Origin: Carallia brachiata
Lineage: Eukaryota; Streptophyta; Magnoliopsida; Malpighiales; Rhizophoraceae
Direction of reading: 5' to 3'
Length of the DNA stretch: 64,000 nucleotides
Assembly: GCA_021464245.1 (NCBI GenBank)
Contig: JADCRB010000040.1
Coordinates: 1,156,939-1,220,938 of the forward strand
The notes below the pieces were generated by a model, which saw nothing but the letters and a program-made list of their open reading frames with translations, was not told the DNA's origin and made no database searches. A program made the position numbers and the translations under genes. Position 1 is the stretch's first letter. Every line of letters begins with the position of its first letter. Shown piece after piece: positions 1 to 11,942 of this stretch.

Positions 1-786
1 GAAAGCATTCGTCTTACTAAGGAAGAACGAGACCCATACTCACGTTCTAACGGCGCAAATGACTCGGTCCTATTTCACCATCATCAGGCTCCATGTCATC
101 ATCTTAGTTAGCATCCGCAGCATAGATCGTAGTATTCTTTGGCTTAGGATCCTTCTATTGCCACACACTATTAATACAGACAAACCCTAAATGAGCAATC
201 GTGGAATAAAAGATGACATTTGAACCAGTCGTCTTAACTATAATCTTACCAATGTGATCCACCTGAAAGTCTCAAAAGATCCTTATCAAGACTAGGGAAA
301 AACAAAAATTTTTGTCTTTTCTATTCGATTTAGTAACCTCCCTTATAGACCGTATAATTATTGAAGCAAGAGGAATGCCTGAGATTTATCCATGCCCTTA
401 AACATCTTGTACATGAATAAAATGCCGGTGATGCGGGCCTCATTGTAACCCCTACCATGAGGAATGACATTAAAACTAAACAAGTAGATCAGTAGCCACT
501 CATATAGGTTATGCTTTTTGGTGAAAGTTTTCACCTTTCGGTAGGTACCCTCAGAAATATGTCTACCATAATCTAACTCTTTGTTGCCCTTATTTGGATC
601 GTAATATAGATAAAAAATAATGGCTTTTATTGTGTACGAAAACATGGGGCCCTCATTCCATAGGTAAAGAAGAGCAGCTAGATAGTCTTGATCAATGGTA
701 ATTCGAACCTCTTTCACATAGTAGTCAATCATATTCAAGCCATCACTGTCTTTTTCCTCAATATTTGCAAAGAAATCACGTACCAA
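1..786 (-). pseudogene. Post-pol ORF of the Athila-type element (env-position ORF remnant)
   Basis: An open stretch on the minus strand (358-786, 142 codons) lies downstream of the integrase. It continues in degraded form towards position 1, where fragments such as KDFQVDHIGKI and TGSNVIFYST can be read. Athila-clade elements often carry an extra, fast-evolving ORF in this place, sometimes called env-like. I see no signal peptide, convincing membrane anchor or other recognisable domain here, so the label rests on position only. It could equally be a plant-transposon-type domain ORF captured by this lineage. The product is unknown and the frame is interrupted below position 358. Confidence 0.5.
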
Positions 787-2400
787 AATGGGGTAATAGT
801 CTCATTACAGATCCAATATGGATTCCTAACCAAGCTTCACAAATTCTTCCTGAAGATGACAAAGCTCATCAACATTAGTAGCAATAGTGCATTCCACAAC
901 AAGTGTATATTGTGTACGAGTGGAATGCCACTGAAAATTAGCTTTGGAGCTAAAATGATTAATGTCATATGCTCCTGTAGCTTGGTTTGCTCTTCGAGAA
1001 CCTACACTTTTAAATTCTCAACTCGACTTTTTGACATACTGACAAATTTCTCCAACCCTACAAAAAGAGATTCAAATGACAATCAACTCAATTAAATCCC
1101 AAGATAGCAATAATGACCAATCCTCGACTTTATAAGCCCCTAATAAGTATGAAACTACCCAACCATAAATGTAATAAGTGGCAAATACCCAACAAAATCA
1201 ATATTGCTCATAATGGTAGAAAGGTTTATAATACATCAATACCCAATAATTAAAAGGCATAATTAAACCAATCTACCCATTAAAATTCACAATCCCAAAA
1301 ATTGTAACCAAATAATCCAGACCTAGTCATCAAGTGTAAAACTGAGTATCACTCTAGCATGAATGGACAAGAATTAACAACACCCAACATGAATTGTAGC
1401 CAAGTAATCAACACTCAAGCACCAAATTCAATTACACATAGAATATGAAAAATAAATCAAATCATTAATTGAAAGATAAGCACTAAAGAGAACCCCATCT
1501 TAGCTTCCTTCACTAGAGGACATGGGTAGCAATCACATGCCTTAAAACCAAAGTAGAGTCTTCTCCAAAAAGAAGAAAAACCCAAAAGTTTGGTTAAAAG
1601 AACTAGAAAGTCTTAGGAGAAAGATGGGTAAAGTGGGGAAACTCTGAAGGTAATGAAGGTTGTGGTCTTGTGTATGGGAGAAGAGGAAAAAAGATTGGTG
1701 AAAAGAAATTAAAGTTTGGGTAGAGGGATTACGATTGGGTTAGGGTTTTAGGTGTTGAGGGGTTTAGAGAAAGAAGAAGTAGAAGAAGAACTTAAAGGGC
1801 AGTAAGAGTCTTGTTGGGTTTAAAAACCTCCTTTTTTTATTCGGTGAAATAGAGTATAATCGGATCGGACTAAATCTGGGTTTGGACCAGGTCCGATTTG
1901 GTCATGTACAAATCCAAGATCAGATCAGACAATGTCTGGTCCATGACCTGACCAGGTCTAGTGACCGGACTTGGTCCGGTTATTTGCTGTTTTGGTAAGG
2001 GAGAACCAACTAGGTCCAGTCTAGGACTGGAGATATCCTGGGACCGGACTTTGTTCATCACAGATCCCCTTTGAGTATATATAGTTAAACATTCCAATCA
2101 ACAAATAAATACTCAATAAGAGAATTCCCCTTATACTCATGCTTATCTCCACACTTACGATAAATAATATCCATTTGTTCAACAATAATAACAAAAGTGA
2201 GGGTAAAAAATACTCACTAAATCAAGCTGCTCGTAATTCGTTGCTTTCCGATAAACATGTTTTTCCTTCCCAAAATTCCTCCACACAAAAGAAAACAAAA
2301 CAAACTTAATTAAACCCATCAATCAAAATAAAATAAATAACAAAATAAGCATTGAGTTACCTTCCAATAAGCATTGAGCTACTCTGAATCAATCAACCTA
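787..2400. other. Non-coding part of the Athila-type element between integrase and the downstream ORF
   Basis: No convincing coding region. The stretch lies between the end of integrase (~2400) and the downstream ORF (~786). Positions ~1860-2060 contain many GGTCCG/CCGGAC-like words (for example ggaccaggtccg and gaccggacttggtccgg), giving local dyad symmetry. 2080-2350 is A-rich spacer. Probably spacer of the retrotransposon, or a later insertion in it; no terminal repeats could be fixed. Confidence 0.4.
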
Positions 2401-3480
2401 AATAATGGAATGGACATCAGCTACTCCATAACGTTAAAAATATATCTTCAGCCGTTGATTGTTGACAGTGAACTTTTTCTAGTCCTCTCTTCTAATCTCA
2501 ACTACTCTATAAAGAAGCATTTTAGTCACCTCAAAAGGATCTGACCATCTAGGCTTCAATTTGTCAGGGGAAAAGTCGAAGCCTAGAGTTGAATAGCAAG
2601 ACTTATGTCTTCCCTTGAATGCCTTTTGTTGTATGTGCTTGTCATGCCAAGCCTTGGTTCGCTCCTCATAAATCCGAGCATTCTCATAAGAGTCCTTCAG
2701 ATTTCTTCAAACTCATCAAGTTGAAGAGGTCTTCTTTCTTGAGCCTACTTCAAGTCATAATTTAGTATCTTCATAACCCAATAAGCACGATGCTCCAACC
2801 CCACAGGTGCATGGCAAGCCTTGCCAAAAACTAACTGCTACAGAGACATTCCTCACGGTGTTTTGTAAGCTATTTGATAGGCCCACAAGGTATCATTTTA
2901 CTTGATAGCCCAATCTTTCCTCGAAGAGTTGGTTGTCTTTTCTAGAATGGACTTAATCTCTCTACTGGAAATTTTTACTTGGCCACTCGTTTGTAGATAA
3001 TAGAGAGTGCTAGTTCTGAATTGACACCCATACTTGCTCAAAAGACCTTTGAAGTTTTTATTTTTAAAGTGGATTCTATTGTCACTTGTATCACCCTTAG
3101 CACCCCAAAGCATGAGAAATGTTCTTCTTTACAAACTTCACAACCACTTTAACAATGTTGTTAGGTAATGCTATAGCTTCAACCCATTTGGACACTAATC
3201 CATAGCTACTAGAATATAGAGATTACTGTGAGACCATGCAAATGGTCCCATAAAATTTAGCCCCCAAACATCAAATAGCTCAACTTCTTGAATACCTGTT
3301 TGAGGCATCTTTTGATGCATACTAATATTACTAGTCTGTTGGCACCTGTCACAAGCCAACACAAAACTTTTAGCATCCTTAAAAAGTATAGGCCAATATA
3401 ATCCAAATTGAAGCACTTTAGCTGTTGTCGTCTTGGGCCTAGAATGTCCTTTGTAGGGTAATGTATGACAATGAGTCAGA
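2400..3480 (-). pseudogene. Integrase domain of the Athila-type element
   Basis: Integrase inserts the retrotransposon cDNA into host DNA. From high to low coordinates the minus strand shows the end of the zinc-binding domain (CDRCQQTSNISMHQKMPQ at ~3310-3360), the catalytic-core start FDVWGLNFMGPF (~3235-3270), a core stretch around 2898-3113, and the C-terminal part with words like YENARIYEE (~2660-2700) and KLKPRWS (~2545-2570). Several stops and frame changes separate these pieces, so no functional integrase can be made. Family identity is clear from motif order; individual boundaries are approximate. Confidence 0.8.
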
Positions 3481-3739
3481 ATGGACTCTATTATCCCCTT
3501 TGGTACACATCTTCAGATAATTCTATCTGCACAATTCTTAAAAAGCAACAACTCCGCCCAAATAAAATGTTTGATATCTAAGAAGAATTTATTCGTTTGA
3601 TGATGAGAAAAATCTAGAGGAATAATGTTGCTAGCCAAAAAATTAACATAGTCTGCATACCATGGAACTCATTTAGAGAATGATCATCAATGGGCATTTT
3701 CTCTTGTTGTTCATCATGCTCCAGTCTTGAAAGGTTGTC

Positions 3740-4280
3740 TGCTACAAGTTTTTTGTACCCTTCTTATCCTGGATCTCCAAGTCAAACTCTTGAAACATTA
3801 AGATCCATCGGATTAGCTTGGGTTTTGCATCTTTCTTCGATAGTAAGTACTTGATGGCTGAGTGATCTGTATACACAATAACCTTAGAGCCAACAAGATA
3901 AGAGTGGAATTTCTTAACGGTATAAACTATTGCCAACAACTGCTTCTCTGTTGTTGCATAATTTATATGAGTCGTAGTAAGTATCCAATTAGTATAGTAT
4001 ATCACATGTAAGTGCTTCTCTCTTTTTTATTCTAAGACAGCTCCTACTGCATAGTCACTAGCATCATACATCAGCTCAAAAGGCAAATTTTAGTCTGGTG
4101 TTGCAATAATAGGTGCTGATGTCAGCTCCTTCTTCAGATGATTGAATGCCTTTAAGTATTTATCATCAAAATTAAATAGAACATCATTCACTAGAAGTGC
4201 ACAGAGTGACTTAGTAATCTTCAAGAAATCTTTAATCAACCTTCGGTAAAAACTTGCATGCCCAAGAAAACTTCGCACAG
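3740..4280 (-). pseudogene. RNase H domain and RT connection of the Athila-type element
   Basis: RNase H degrades the RNA strand of the replication hybrid. The minus strand at 3742-4005 reads [19 protein letters not shown] and [14 protein letters not shown], which are the standard Ty3/gypsy RNase H blocks with the acidic residues E and D in place. At 4090-4278 the connection between RT and RNase H is visible (RSFLGHASFYRRLIKDF). A frame break lies between the two parts. Non-functional relic, adjacent to and continuous with the RT region. Confidence 0.85.
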
Positions 4281-5435
4281 CTCGAATTGAACTTGGTGGG
4301 GGTAATCTCTTAGTAACTTCAATATTTGCTTTGTCTACCCCTATACCCCTTCCAGATATTCAATGCCCTAGGACAATACCCTCATGAACCAAGAAGTGAC
4401 ACTTTTTCCAATTTAAGACTAGGTTGGACTCCTCACGGCTCTGTAGAACTAGTGCCAAATTATTTAAACATGCCTCGAAAGAAGCCCCAAAAATAGAAAA
4501 GTCATCCACAAACACCTTGATAATACTCTCCAACATGACAAAAAAATTGTCATCATGCACTTTTGGAAAATAGCTAGTGCATTTCAAAACCCAAGGGGCA
4601 TTCGCCTGTATACAAAGGTACCGTAAGGACAAGTCAATGTCGTCTTTTCCTGGTCCTTTGCTGCAACAGAGATTTGATTATAGTTGGAGTACCCATTCAA
4701 AAGTAATAGTAAGAATGGTCTGTCAGTCTCTCTAACATCTGGTTGATAAAGGGCAAAGGAAAATGATCCTTCTGAGTGGCTGCATTCAGCTTCCTATAGT
4801 CTATGCAAACTCTCCACTTGGTGACAGTTGTTATAAGAATCAACTCATCCTTATCATTCTTCACAACAGTCATACCTTTTTTGTTCAGGACTACCTGCAC
4901 TGGACTTATCCATAAACTGTCTAAGATTAGATAAATGATCCATGCATCTAATAGCTAAAAAACCTTAGCTCGGACAACCTCTTTCATATGTGGGTTAAGT
5001 CGCCTCTAATGCTCTACACATGGCCTATGATTTTCCTCCATTAAGATCCTATGTGTGCAAAAAGAGGGACTAATGCCTTTAATGTCAGCAATAGTCCACG
5101 TGAAGCTCCCTCAGCACTTGCAGCAACCTTTCTTCCTCTATTTTGCTGAAAGTAGCTGAAATAATCATCATTCTCCACAATGGTCATCCCTTTTTTATTT
5201 GGGACTACCTGCACTAGACTTACCTATGAACTGTCTAAGATTGGATAAATGATCCCAGCATCCAGTAGCTTCAAAACCTCAGCTCGAACAATCTCTTTTA
5301 TATGTGGGTTAAGTCGCCTTTGATGCTCTACACATGGCCTATGATTTTTCTCCATTAAGATCATATGTGTGCAAAAAGAGGGACTAATGCCTTTGATGTA
5401 GCAATAGCTAACTAGCCAAAGCTCCCTCAGCACCT
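4280..5435 (-). pseudogene. Reverse transcriptase domain of the Athila-type element, internally duplicated
   Basis: Reverse transcriptase copies the element RNA into DNA. The minus strand gives the early blocks (LNPHIKEIVRAEVLKLLDAG at ~5230-5310; WRVCIDYRKLNAATQKDHFP at ~4755-4815) and the catalytic block IIKVFVDDFSIFG (4500-4540), whose VDD is the expected active-site motif. The coding order is disturbed by a ~314 bp tandem duplication (see separate entry) that repeats the region between protease and RT. Stops and frame changes make it non-functional. Confidence 0.85.
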
Positions 5436-5488
5436 GCAGTAACCTTTCTTCCTCTATTTACTCAAAGTAGCTAAAATAATCACAGACA
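4862..5488. repeat. Imperfect tandem duplication, period ~314 bp, inside the pol region
   Basis: Two adjacent copies, ~4862-5175 and ~5176-5488, share long matching blocks. Examples are ctgtctaagatt (4917 and 5231), tgtgggttaagtcgcct, ctctacacatggcctatga, tgtgcaaaaagagggacta and ctttcttcctctatt. The copies differ at scattered sites, so the duplication is not recent. It repeats the protease-RT linker and first RT block of the Athila-type element. Confidence 0.9.
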
Positions 5489-5699
5489 GAGTACATAAGT
5501 CTCCCAAAAATGCATACTACAAGTGACTAGGTAGCTCCTTCAACTCAAGTTGGGGCGGTTTCACAACTGATGGTAATAGCCTAGGCTTGCCCTTTCCCAA
5601 CTCTTCAAATACTGGTCTTGCTCTCTTTGGTAAAAACCAATTACCTTCCAATCGCTTGACACAATCCATACTATCTGGATCTTTATTTTCCTCATCAAT

Positions 5700-6155
5700 G
5701 CTCTAGGTAAGACACACCTCAAGTAGTTTTTTGAAGTCCTTTTCTTTGTAAGCTATCTCTTCAATATAATCTAAAACCTCTATTCTGAAATAAGAGTCTC
5801 CATGCTGAGGATACTTCATGGATTTGAAAACATTAAACTCTTGGTTCTCGTTGTCCACATGCAGTGTAAGTTTCCATTGCTTGACATCAATAATGGCTCC
5901 ACTTGTTGCTAAGAACGGCCTCCCGAAGATTATTGGGATGTCTATTTCTTCCTCCGTCTCCAACACTAAAAATTTAGCAGAGAAATATAACTTTTCCACT
6001 TTAACCAACACATCGTTTATCTTTCCATAGGAATACTTGATAGACCAGTTAGCTAGTTGCAAGGACACTAATGTTTGCTCCAATTCTCCTGTCTTGAGTC
6101 TCCTGAAAAGAGATAAAGGCATTAAATTAATACTTGCACCTAGGTCACACAAACA
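5700..6155 (-). pseudogene. Aspartic protease domain of the Athila-type element
   Basis: The protease would cut the gag-pol polyprotein. The minus strand reads CDLGASINLMPLSLFRRL at the start (6095-6150), where the catalytic Asp sits in DLGA, the form usual in Athila-type elements. It continues with KYSYGKINDVLVKVEK and IPIIFGRPFLATSGAIIDV, the flap and hydrophobic-GRPFLAT blocks. 149 codons are open, making this the best-preserved domain of the element. It is separated from gag by degraded sequence. Confidence 0.85.
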
Positions 6156-6669
6156 ACGTTCATGCCTAAACTACCAATGGTACAAGGGTAAAACTCCTTA
6201 GGTGTCCTTTGACTTTGGAGGAAACTTATTCTGAAGAATAACACTACATTTCTTCGTTAGTCAACTATAGAGTGCTCCTCAAGTATTCTCTTATTTGACA
6301 TGATTTCCTTTAAGAACTTTGCATAGGAAGACATATGTTCAATTGCTTCTGCAAAAGGAATGTTGATGTGGATCTTCTTAAACATGTCCAAGAACTTGAG
6401 AAAGTTTTTGTCATTATTTTTTCTTCAGCCTTTGGGAATAGAATTGGCAAGACATATGCTCGACTTGTGGGGAGGATTGAGTGGAACTACCTCCTCTTTG
6501 CTGTCTTGTCCCCTCTTTCCATCATCATTGAATTTTTGAGGCCCAAATTCCTCTTCTTCACTACCTTTCTCAATAGACTTGTGTTTTTGCTAAGCATCAG
6601 TGGAATTGCCTGCCACCTTCCCACTTCTCAATGTAATAGCTAAGGCATTATCTTTTGGGCACCTTAGTG

Positions 6670-8080
6670 TTACTGGAGAGTTGGCCTTGATTCCTGATTG
6701 AAACTACTTCTGCTACTAACCAATATGCACCTCCAAGTATGAATAGAAGCTTGATGGGTAGATGCAACGTGGTCAATTTTCAAGTTCAATTTCTTTGTCT
6801 TAGCATCTTGTTGTGACGTTCTCTCATCCATCTTTGATATGTACTGCATAAACATGTCTTCTTTCTGTAGCTTCTTCTCTTGAGGTTGAGATGGTTGCCT
6901 TTGGAATTGAGATCTTTGTTGCTGAAACCCTAGTAAGTTGCCTTGCATTGTCCTACTCTTTCCAACCAAAATTTGGATGGTGGTTGCGCCATCCCAGGTC
7001 ATATGTATTGGAATATGGGTCATTCTTCTGGTTCTTTCCTGCATAAGCTCTAGCATAATTGGCATCTTCAAAGGAATTGACGAAGTCAACACCTAGGCAA
7101 GTAGTTTTATTGTGTCCAAATTGTCCATGGTATGAGCATTGTTCCCTTTGTATTGAGTCTCTGCTCATTAGTAACTTCACTTGCTCGATCATCTATTTTT
7201 AATATCACGTTTGCTTATGAAGTTAGCTCATAAACTTTAGCTCTATAGCCGCTAACAGCTTTTTACTAGGAGTTATCTACCAACAGCTCATAAATATCAT
7301 AAAGCTCATATGCTGACTTATTACCCACATATCCTCTAGCTGCCAAATCCACCAACATCTGGGAGTTAATGATGAAACTATCCTAAAAGAACTGCATTTA
7401 GAGAGGCTTGGAGAATTGGTGGTGTGGGCAGTACACTAAAAGCGTTTTGAACCCTTCTCATGCCTCATGAAAGGGTTCAGCATCCATATGTGAAAAGGAA
7501 CATATTTTGTTCCAGAGCTCTACAGTCTTCTGTTGGGAGTAAAAGTTCAACATAAATTTGTTGTAAATCTACTTCCAAGTATTAAGTGATCCCTCTAGTA
7601 GGTTGACAAGCCAAATTTTTGCCTTATCCTTGAGGGTGTAGGGGAACCACCGCATCTTTAATTCATCCGCTGAACACCTCCCTAAGAAAAATTCTCAATA
7701 GTACTGTAGAAGTCTTGAAGAAAAGTAAGTGGATTTTCACTCGGTAGACCATAAAACGATGGTAGTATATTATAGAACACGGCCTTGAGCTCATAGTTAC
7801 GAGCTGCTACACTCAACCTAATGCAAGATGGTGAAAGATCAATCAAAGGCCTTTGGATGTCATTTATGCTAATTCTAGCCTACTCCCTTACCTCTTGTCT
7901 ATTGTTGAGTACTTGCTCTGCTATAACCTGGTCATCCTCATCACCTACTCTTTCGACCATCTTTGCTCGTTTTAATTCCCAATTCTGCCTACAAAACCTT
8001 TCAATCTTGAGGTTCAAGGGAAGGAGATTAGTGCTCTTAGATGCTCGCAATTGCATAAACTACTTGCAATCGTGAAAATA
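6670..8080 (-). pseudogene. gag region of the Athila-type element
   Basis: Gag forms the virus-like particle of the retrotransposon. On the minus strand 7440-7500 reads AEPFHEAWEGFKTLL, a standard plant gypsy gag block. Further on, at ~7090-7160, a zinc-knuckle-like stretch is seen (CSYHGQFGHNKTTC), a variant of CX2CX4HX4C in which the second Cys is replaced by His. The tail at 6780-6900 is Q-rich. Many stops interrupt the region. Start near 8080 is inferred from the distance to the primer site. Confidence 0.75.
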
Positions 8081-8210
8081 TATAAGCAGATAACTAAAGA
8101 AAAAAAAAAACTAAATAAATGAAACTAAAACTAAGCTAAATTAAAAACAAATAAACAAAACAAATAACAAAACAAACAAAAATAACAAAAATCATAATTA
8201 ACACTTTATT

Positions 8211-8228
8211 CCCCGGCAACGACGCTAA
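8211..8228 (-). other. tRNA-Asp primer-binding site of the Athila-type element
   Basis: The plus strand reads ccccggcaacgacgcta (8211-8227), close to the 3' end of plant tRNA-Asp (ccccggcaacggcgcca), with two transition differences. On the minus strand it lies just inside the LTR, where priming of first-strand synthesis starts. The two changes are of the kind expected from decay of methylated cytosines. Confidence 0.9.
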
Positions 8229-8233
8229 AAACT

Positions 8234-9600
8234 TGATCAACAAAATCCTGTAAGCATACAGGGCCAATCGTAGTAATAAAACTTGGTAAATATTACAGGT
8301 GTCAAACCCAAGGGAACAAAGAATCAATTATAATTTATACTACTCGAAAAGAAAGTTGATGTTGTGGAAATTATTAAAAGGCAAATACTATTAAATTAAG
8401 CAACTTAAACTAACTAAATGAAACTAATGGCAATTTGGAGACGATTTTAACTCAAAAATAAAAGGACTAAGGCTATAGGCTTGCACCTAGAAGGGATTTA
8501 ACTATATAAAATTTTATGGACAAGCGATTTATGAACAAGTGATTTGATTGTTAATTTTTCTTACTTAGTTAGTGTTCTTTGTCAAGCAATCCTAACCGTA
8601 TTCAATCTAATTGTGATGTTCTCTCGAACTTATACAAAGTAGATTAAACCTATTAAGAACAGAGAATTTCTAATGACATCATATAAATTTATTTCATATC
8701 TGACTCAAAGTTCTTATGTTTATCTATTTAGTGCACGACTTATGTCTCATCTGTCGATCTCAACACAAATCCTATGACTACTTTCATGGTAATCAACCAC
8801 AAAAGTATGATTAAGAACATTAGATAAATCAAATCTAGTTCTCAATATGAAATTGCAATATAATCAAACGAACTATAAAAGTATCCACAAAAATTACATA
8901 AACTAAGCTATATCCCTTTCGCTCAAATTTAAGATTCTAGCTACTCATACTAAAAATCAAAGGAAAACTAATAATCAACATCAAAGAGTTCAAAAGAGAA
9001 AGAAAGTAAAGGAAGAGAATTAGGAAACTCGTGTCCGACGTTTCAAGTTACTCCGTTATGTTCTTCTCTTCTTCACTCTCTACGCCGCTCTCTCTCTCTA
9101 TCTCATGTTTGTCATAATAACCTCCAAAAGTCCCCCAAATATTTTGTAACTTGGATATTTATATTCCTCCAAAATAATAAAAGTGTGAACCCTAAGATAT
9201 CTAAATTCGAGTAAGAAAAAAATTTGTAAATTTCTGGATAATTTTGACCTTGTATGTTCGGGCCCAATTTTTGACCCTTTTGCAAGCAGAGTTTGAATTT
9301 GGTCAAAACAGTAAAGTTATAGCCTTATCTCTTAGCTTCGATTCAGCTCAAGAATCATCCAATTCTGACTTGTATAGGAGAAGTTATGGGTTAATTACCA
9401 AGCAGTGCGCAAAGCTATCAATTCTACCCAAATTACACACCACAAATCAGCTTTCCAGCCAAATTTTGGTCTAGTTCTTTAGTTCTTATCTCATTTCCTC
9501 TCTCTCAAAACCCAATAAGTCCTTTTGATATACTTCAAATACTCCATTTATGTCTATATGTCATACAAAACATAAAATAAACAACCGAAGTAAAATCTAC
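8234..9600 (-). repeat. Upstream (5') LTR of the Athila-type element, outer edge approximate
   Basis: Begins a few bases past the primer site with tg at 8234 on the plus strand (the ca end of the LTR on the minus strand). About 1.4 kb of non-coding sequence follows, a length usual for Athila LTRs. A cctgtaagcatacagg dyad lies at ~8247-8262, close to the inner end. The outer border could not be fixed because the second LTR is outside the window; candidate ends lie between ~9600 and ~9710. No ORF of note inside. Confidence 0.65.
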
Positions 9601-9632
9601 AAAAATTCACAATATTTACATAGTTAAACCAC

Positions 9633-9635
9633 TAT

Positions 9636-9666
<31 letters not shown>

Positions 9667-9678
9667 CGTGCGTGTATA
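9633..9678. repeat. Alternating purine-pyrimidine tract (TG)n-(CG)n-(TG)n
   Basis: 46 bp of strictly alternating pyrimidine and purine: about twelve TG steps, then a CG block centred on 9658-9668, then TG/CG/TA steps. Such composition is the classical Z-DNA-prone sequence. It lies at or just beyond the outer edge of the Athila-type LTR. Confidence 0.9.
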
Positions 9679-9679
9679 A

Positions 9680-11942
9680 AACTTGTATAATATTGAACCT
9701 ATCACATTCTCATACTGGTTCATATTTTATTTGAATCGATAAAATATTTAATTTCACTTATTATTTCTAAAGTTGGAAACGAAAAATGTTTACACCAAGA
9801 AAACTTAGGTTTATATGGGTGAAGTGGGTGCCACAATAGTTGAGACTATGACAACAACCCTGAGATTTTCTCACAAGGCTTGTACATTAAAAAAAGGAAA
9901 AAAAAACCACAAAAAAGAAAGAAAAAAAAGAAGAGAAAAGCACTTGCATGACTTTCTATTTGTATTTTTATTTTATTTCAAACCTGCTTATTGATGAACC
10001 ATGTGCAGAAATGTATGGTTGCGTAAACACTTTGACATTAGTTATAAAATTTCAAGGTTCCTCTAAAGCACTAACCTTTCCATAATCCCCACTCTGTCCC
10101 CGATGAGGAAGTCTTGATATATATTTGCTAATGTATTTGTCAGTGTACATTTCTAGTCTTTCTCTTATGATTGTCTCTAAATTGAGGGAAAAAAATTTAC
10201 ATAAAGTTTGGTATGAACTTTTCTTCCCATATTAATGGTAAACGGGTGGAAAAATACGTCAGAATAATGTAAGACAATGAATTAGCTATGCACCCATACC
10301 TGAGAGAGTCCTTTAATTTATTATCTGAGTTTCATAAGGATATTATATTTATGATTTATGATGCATGCACACAGATATGAAAGTTAATATATAAGGGATA
10401 TAGATACTAGAACGGATAAATTCATAAAAATTAAGACACAATTACACAATGACATGGTTGTAGAAAATTAAAAAGTGATTTTTGAAAATTATATGTTTTA
10501 ATAATACTAAATCCATTAAAATATCTAAATTACAAATATATATATATATATATATATATATTATTATAAGTATTTTTTTCATAACTTAAAAAGAATATAT
10601 ATAATATATTTATGCAACATGAAATTTTAAAAAATTGTACATTAAGGTATACAGAAAGAAAATTATTATGTATATGCTGTTTAATAATTTTGAAACTAGT
10701 TCTATTTACGTATAATACTTATATGACACATTGATTAAAAGTATTTGACAGCTATGTACAAGTTTTTTTTTTTTTTCATATTTTATCAAATATGTTTTAA
10801 AATATCTGACACGTGTCAAGCATGTGGAACTAATGTTATGGCAGATATTTGTGTATGACAGCTACTAATACGTTTTTGCCCAAGGCAAGTTCGCCACCCA
10901 CCGTCCGCTAAAACTTGTCCCTTTTTAATGCATTTACCACGCGGAACCTGGGTTTTTTGATGCATACAAGTATTCTTGTTGGAACGTTGATACATAACTA
11001 ATGGAATGCTTAGAGTAGTCCCAGAGGTGTCAAAAATGGAGGAATAAGAAGCTGACCTTTTCTTCAAACAAGCCGAATTTATCTTTTAGGAAAATGATCT
11101 CCTTGCTTCAAAGTCAAAGGATATGTTAAATTCCTTCCACAAAAGATTCAATTCGGTAAATGTCAACTCCCTTTTACACGTTTTTTTTTTCGTCGTAAAA
11201 TGATTTCTGAACTTTATACTTCAGTGGCTGGATTCAATTGTTCATTCAATAGTATGTGAATTCTTCTAGTTCCCACTCTTATGTACACGTCGTGTGAAAT
11301 GGTTGTTACAGTACTGTCTTGGCATTGCAGACAATCTCTTAATTATCTATCCAATTTTTTTTTATAAAAATTCACATTTATCATACTCTATTTAAGGTTT
11401 GGTATAAAAAAAAAAAAAAAAAAAAAACACATACTGACATTTTTATTATGTAATAATTAACACACTCGTTAAGTATATGTTAGAATAAGTTTGAAAAAAT
11501 TAGAAAAAATACCATTATAAATGTTTTAAGGAGACTAAATTATCCTTAATTTATTGAGATTAGAACGAAATCACTTTTGAGGGAAATTTTGAAATTGAAT
11601 TATTTTTTGCATTAACCTTTTTAATTACAGTGTTGTTCTTGGAAATTTTACTCAAATATATCTTTCATGTGTATTTTTTTTATTTTTTAATTGTTAGATT
11701 TTTTTTTTTTAACATCATAAACTTTATCAAAAGATATTGAAAGATGTGCTTTTTCATTATCTTCGTTGAATTTGACTTTATCAAAAGACATTGAAAGATG
11801 TGTTTTTTCATTATCTTCGTTGAATTTGACTAACTATCAAAGAGTGTGGATTGTTATAAAACTCCAAAAAGAGTATATTAAATGTTTTTTTTTTTTGGAA
11901 TGCTTTTGTTCATATTGTTCCTGAAATTGATTAAGCTTTTTA
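9680..11942. other. AT-rich intergenic spacer, no gene seen
   Basis: No coding region is supported. Contents: an (AT)n tract at 10536-10561, poly-T at ~10760-10778, poly-A at ~11407-11426, and a tandem duplication at 11721-11831. A less AT-rich patch at ~10850-10990 contains short open frames on both strands without any recognisable domain. Confidence 0.7.
11721..11831. repeat. 54 bp tandem duplication (two copies)
   Basis: Copies at 11721-11774 and 11775-11828 both start actttatcaaaaga and end ttcgttgaatttg, with only a few substitutions. Two units only, so a local slippage or repair duplication rather than a satellite. Confidence 0.9.

Larger units (their letters stand above)
1..9600 (-). 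mobile_element. Athila-type Ty3/gypsy LTR retrotransposon, decayed, left end beyond window
   Basis: Reading the minus strand from high to low coordinates gives LTR, tRNA-Asp primer site, gag, protease, reverse transcriptase, RNase H, integrase and then an additional ORF region. This order (integrase after RNase H) defines Ty3/gypsy. The protease reads DLGASINLMPLS and the RT carries VFVDDFSIFG and NLVLNWKKCHFLV, wording typical of the Athila clade. Every domain is broken by stops or frame changes, so the copy is dead. The downstream LTR is not in the window. The outer edge of the LTR near 9600 is approximate. Clade assignment is from remembered family motifs, not a search. Confidence 0.9.

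Noticed and set aside
688..1095. Open frame of 135 codons on the plus strand
   Set aside because: It runs opposite to the retrotransposon, overlaps the better minus-strand frame and its surroundings, and shows no domain.
10816..11067. 83-codon minus-strand frame in the spacer
   Set aside because: No recognisable motif, no splice context and no neighbouring coding signal; likely chance in a less AT-rich patch.
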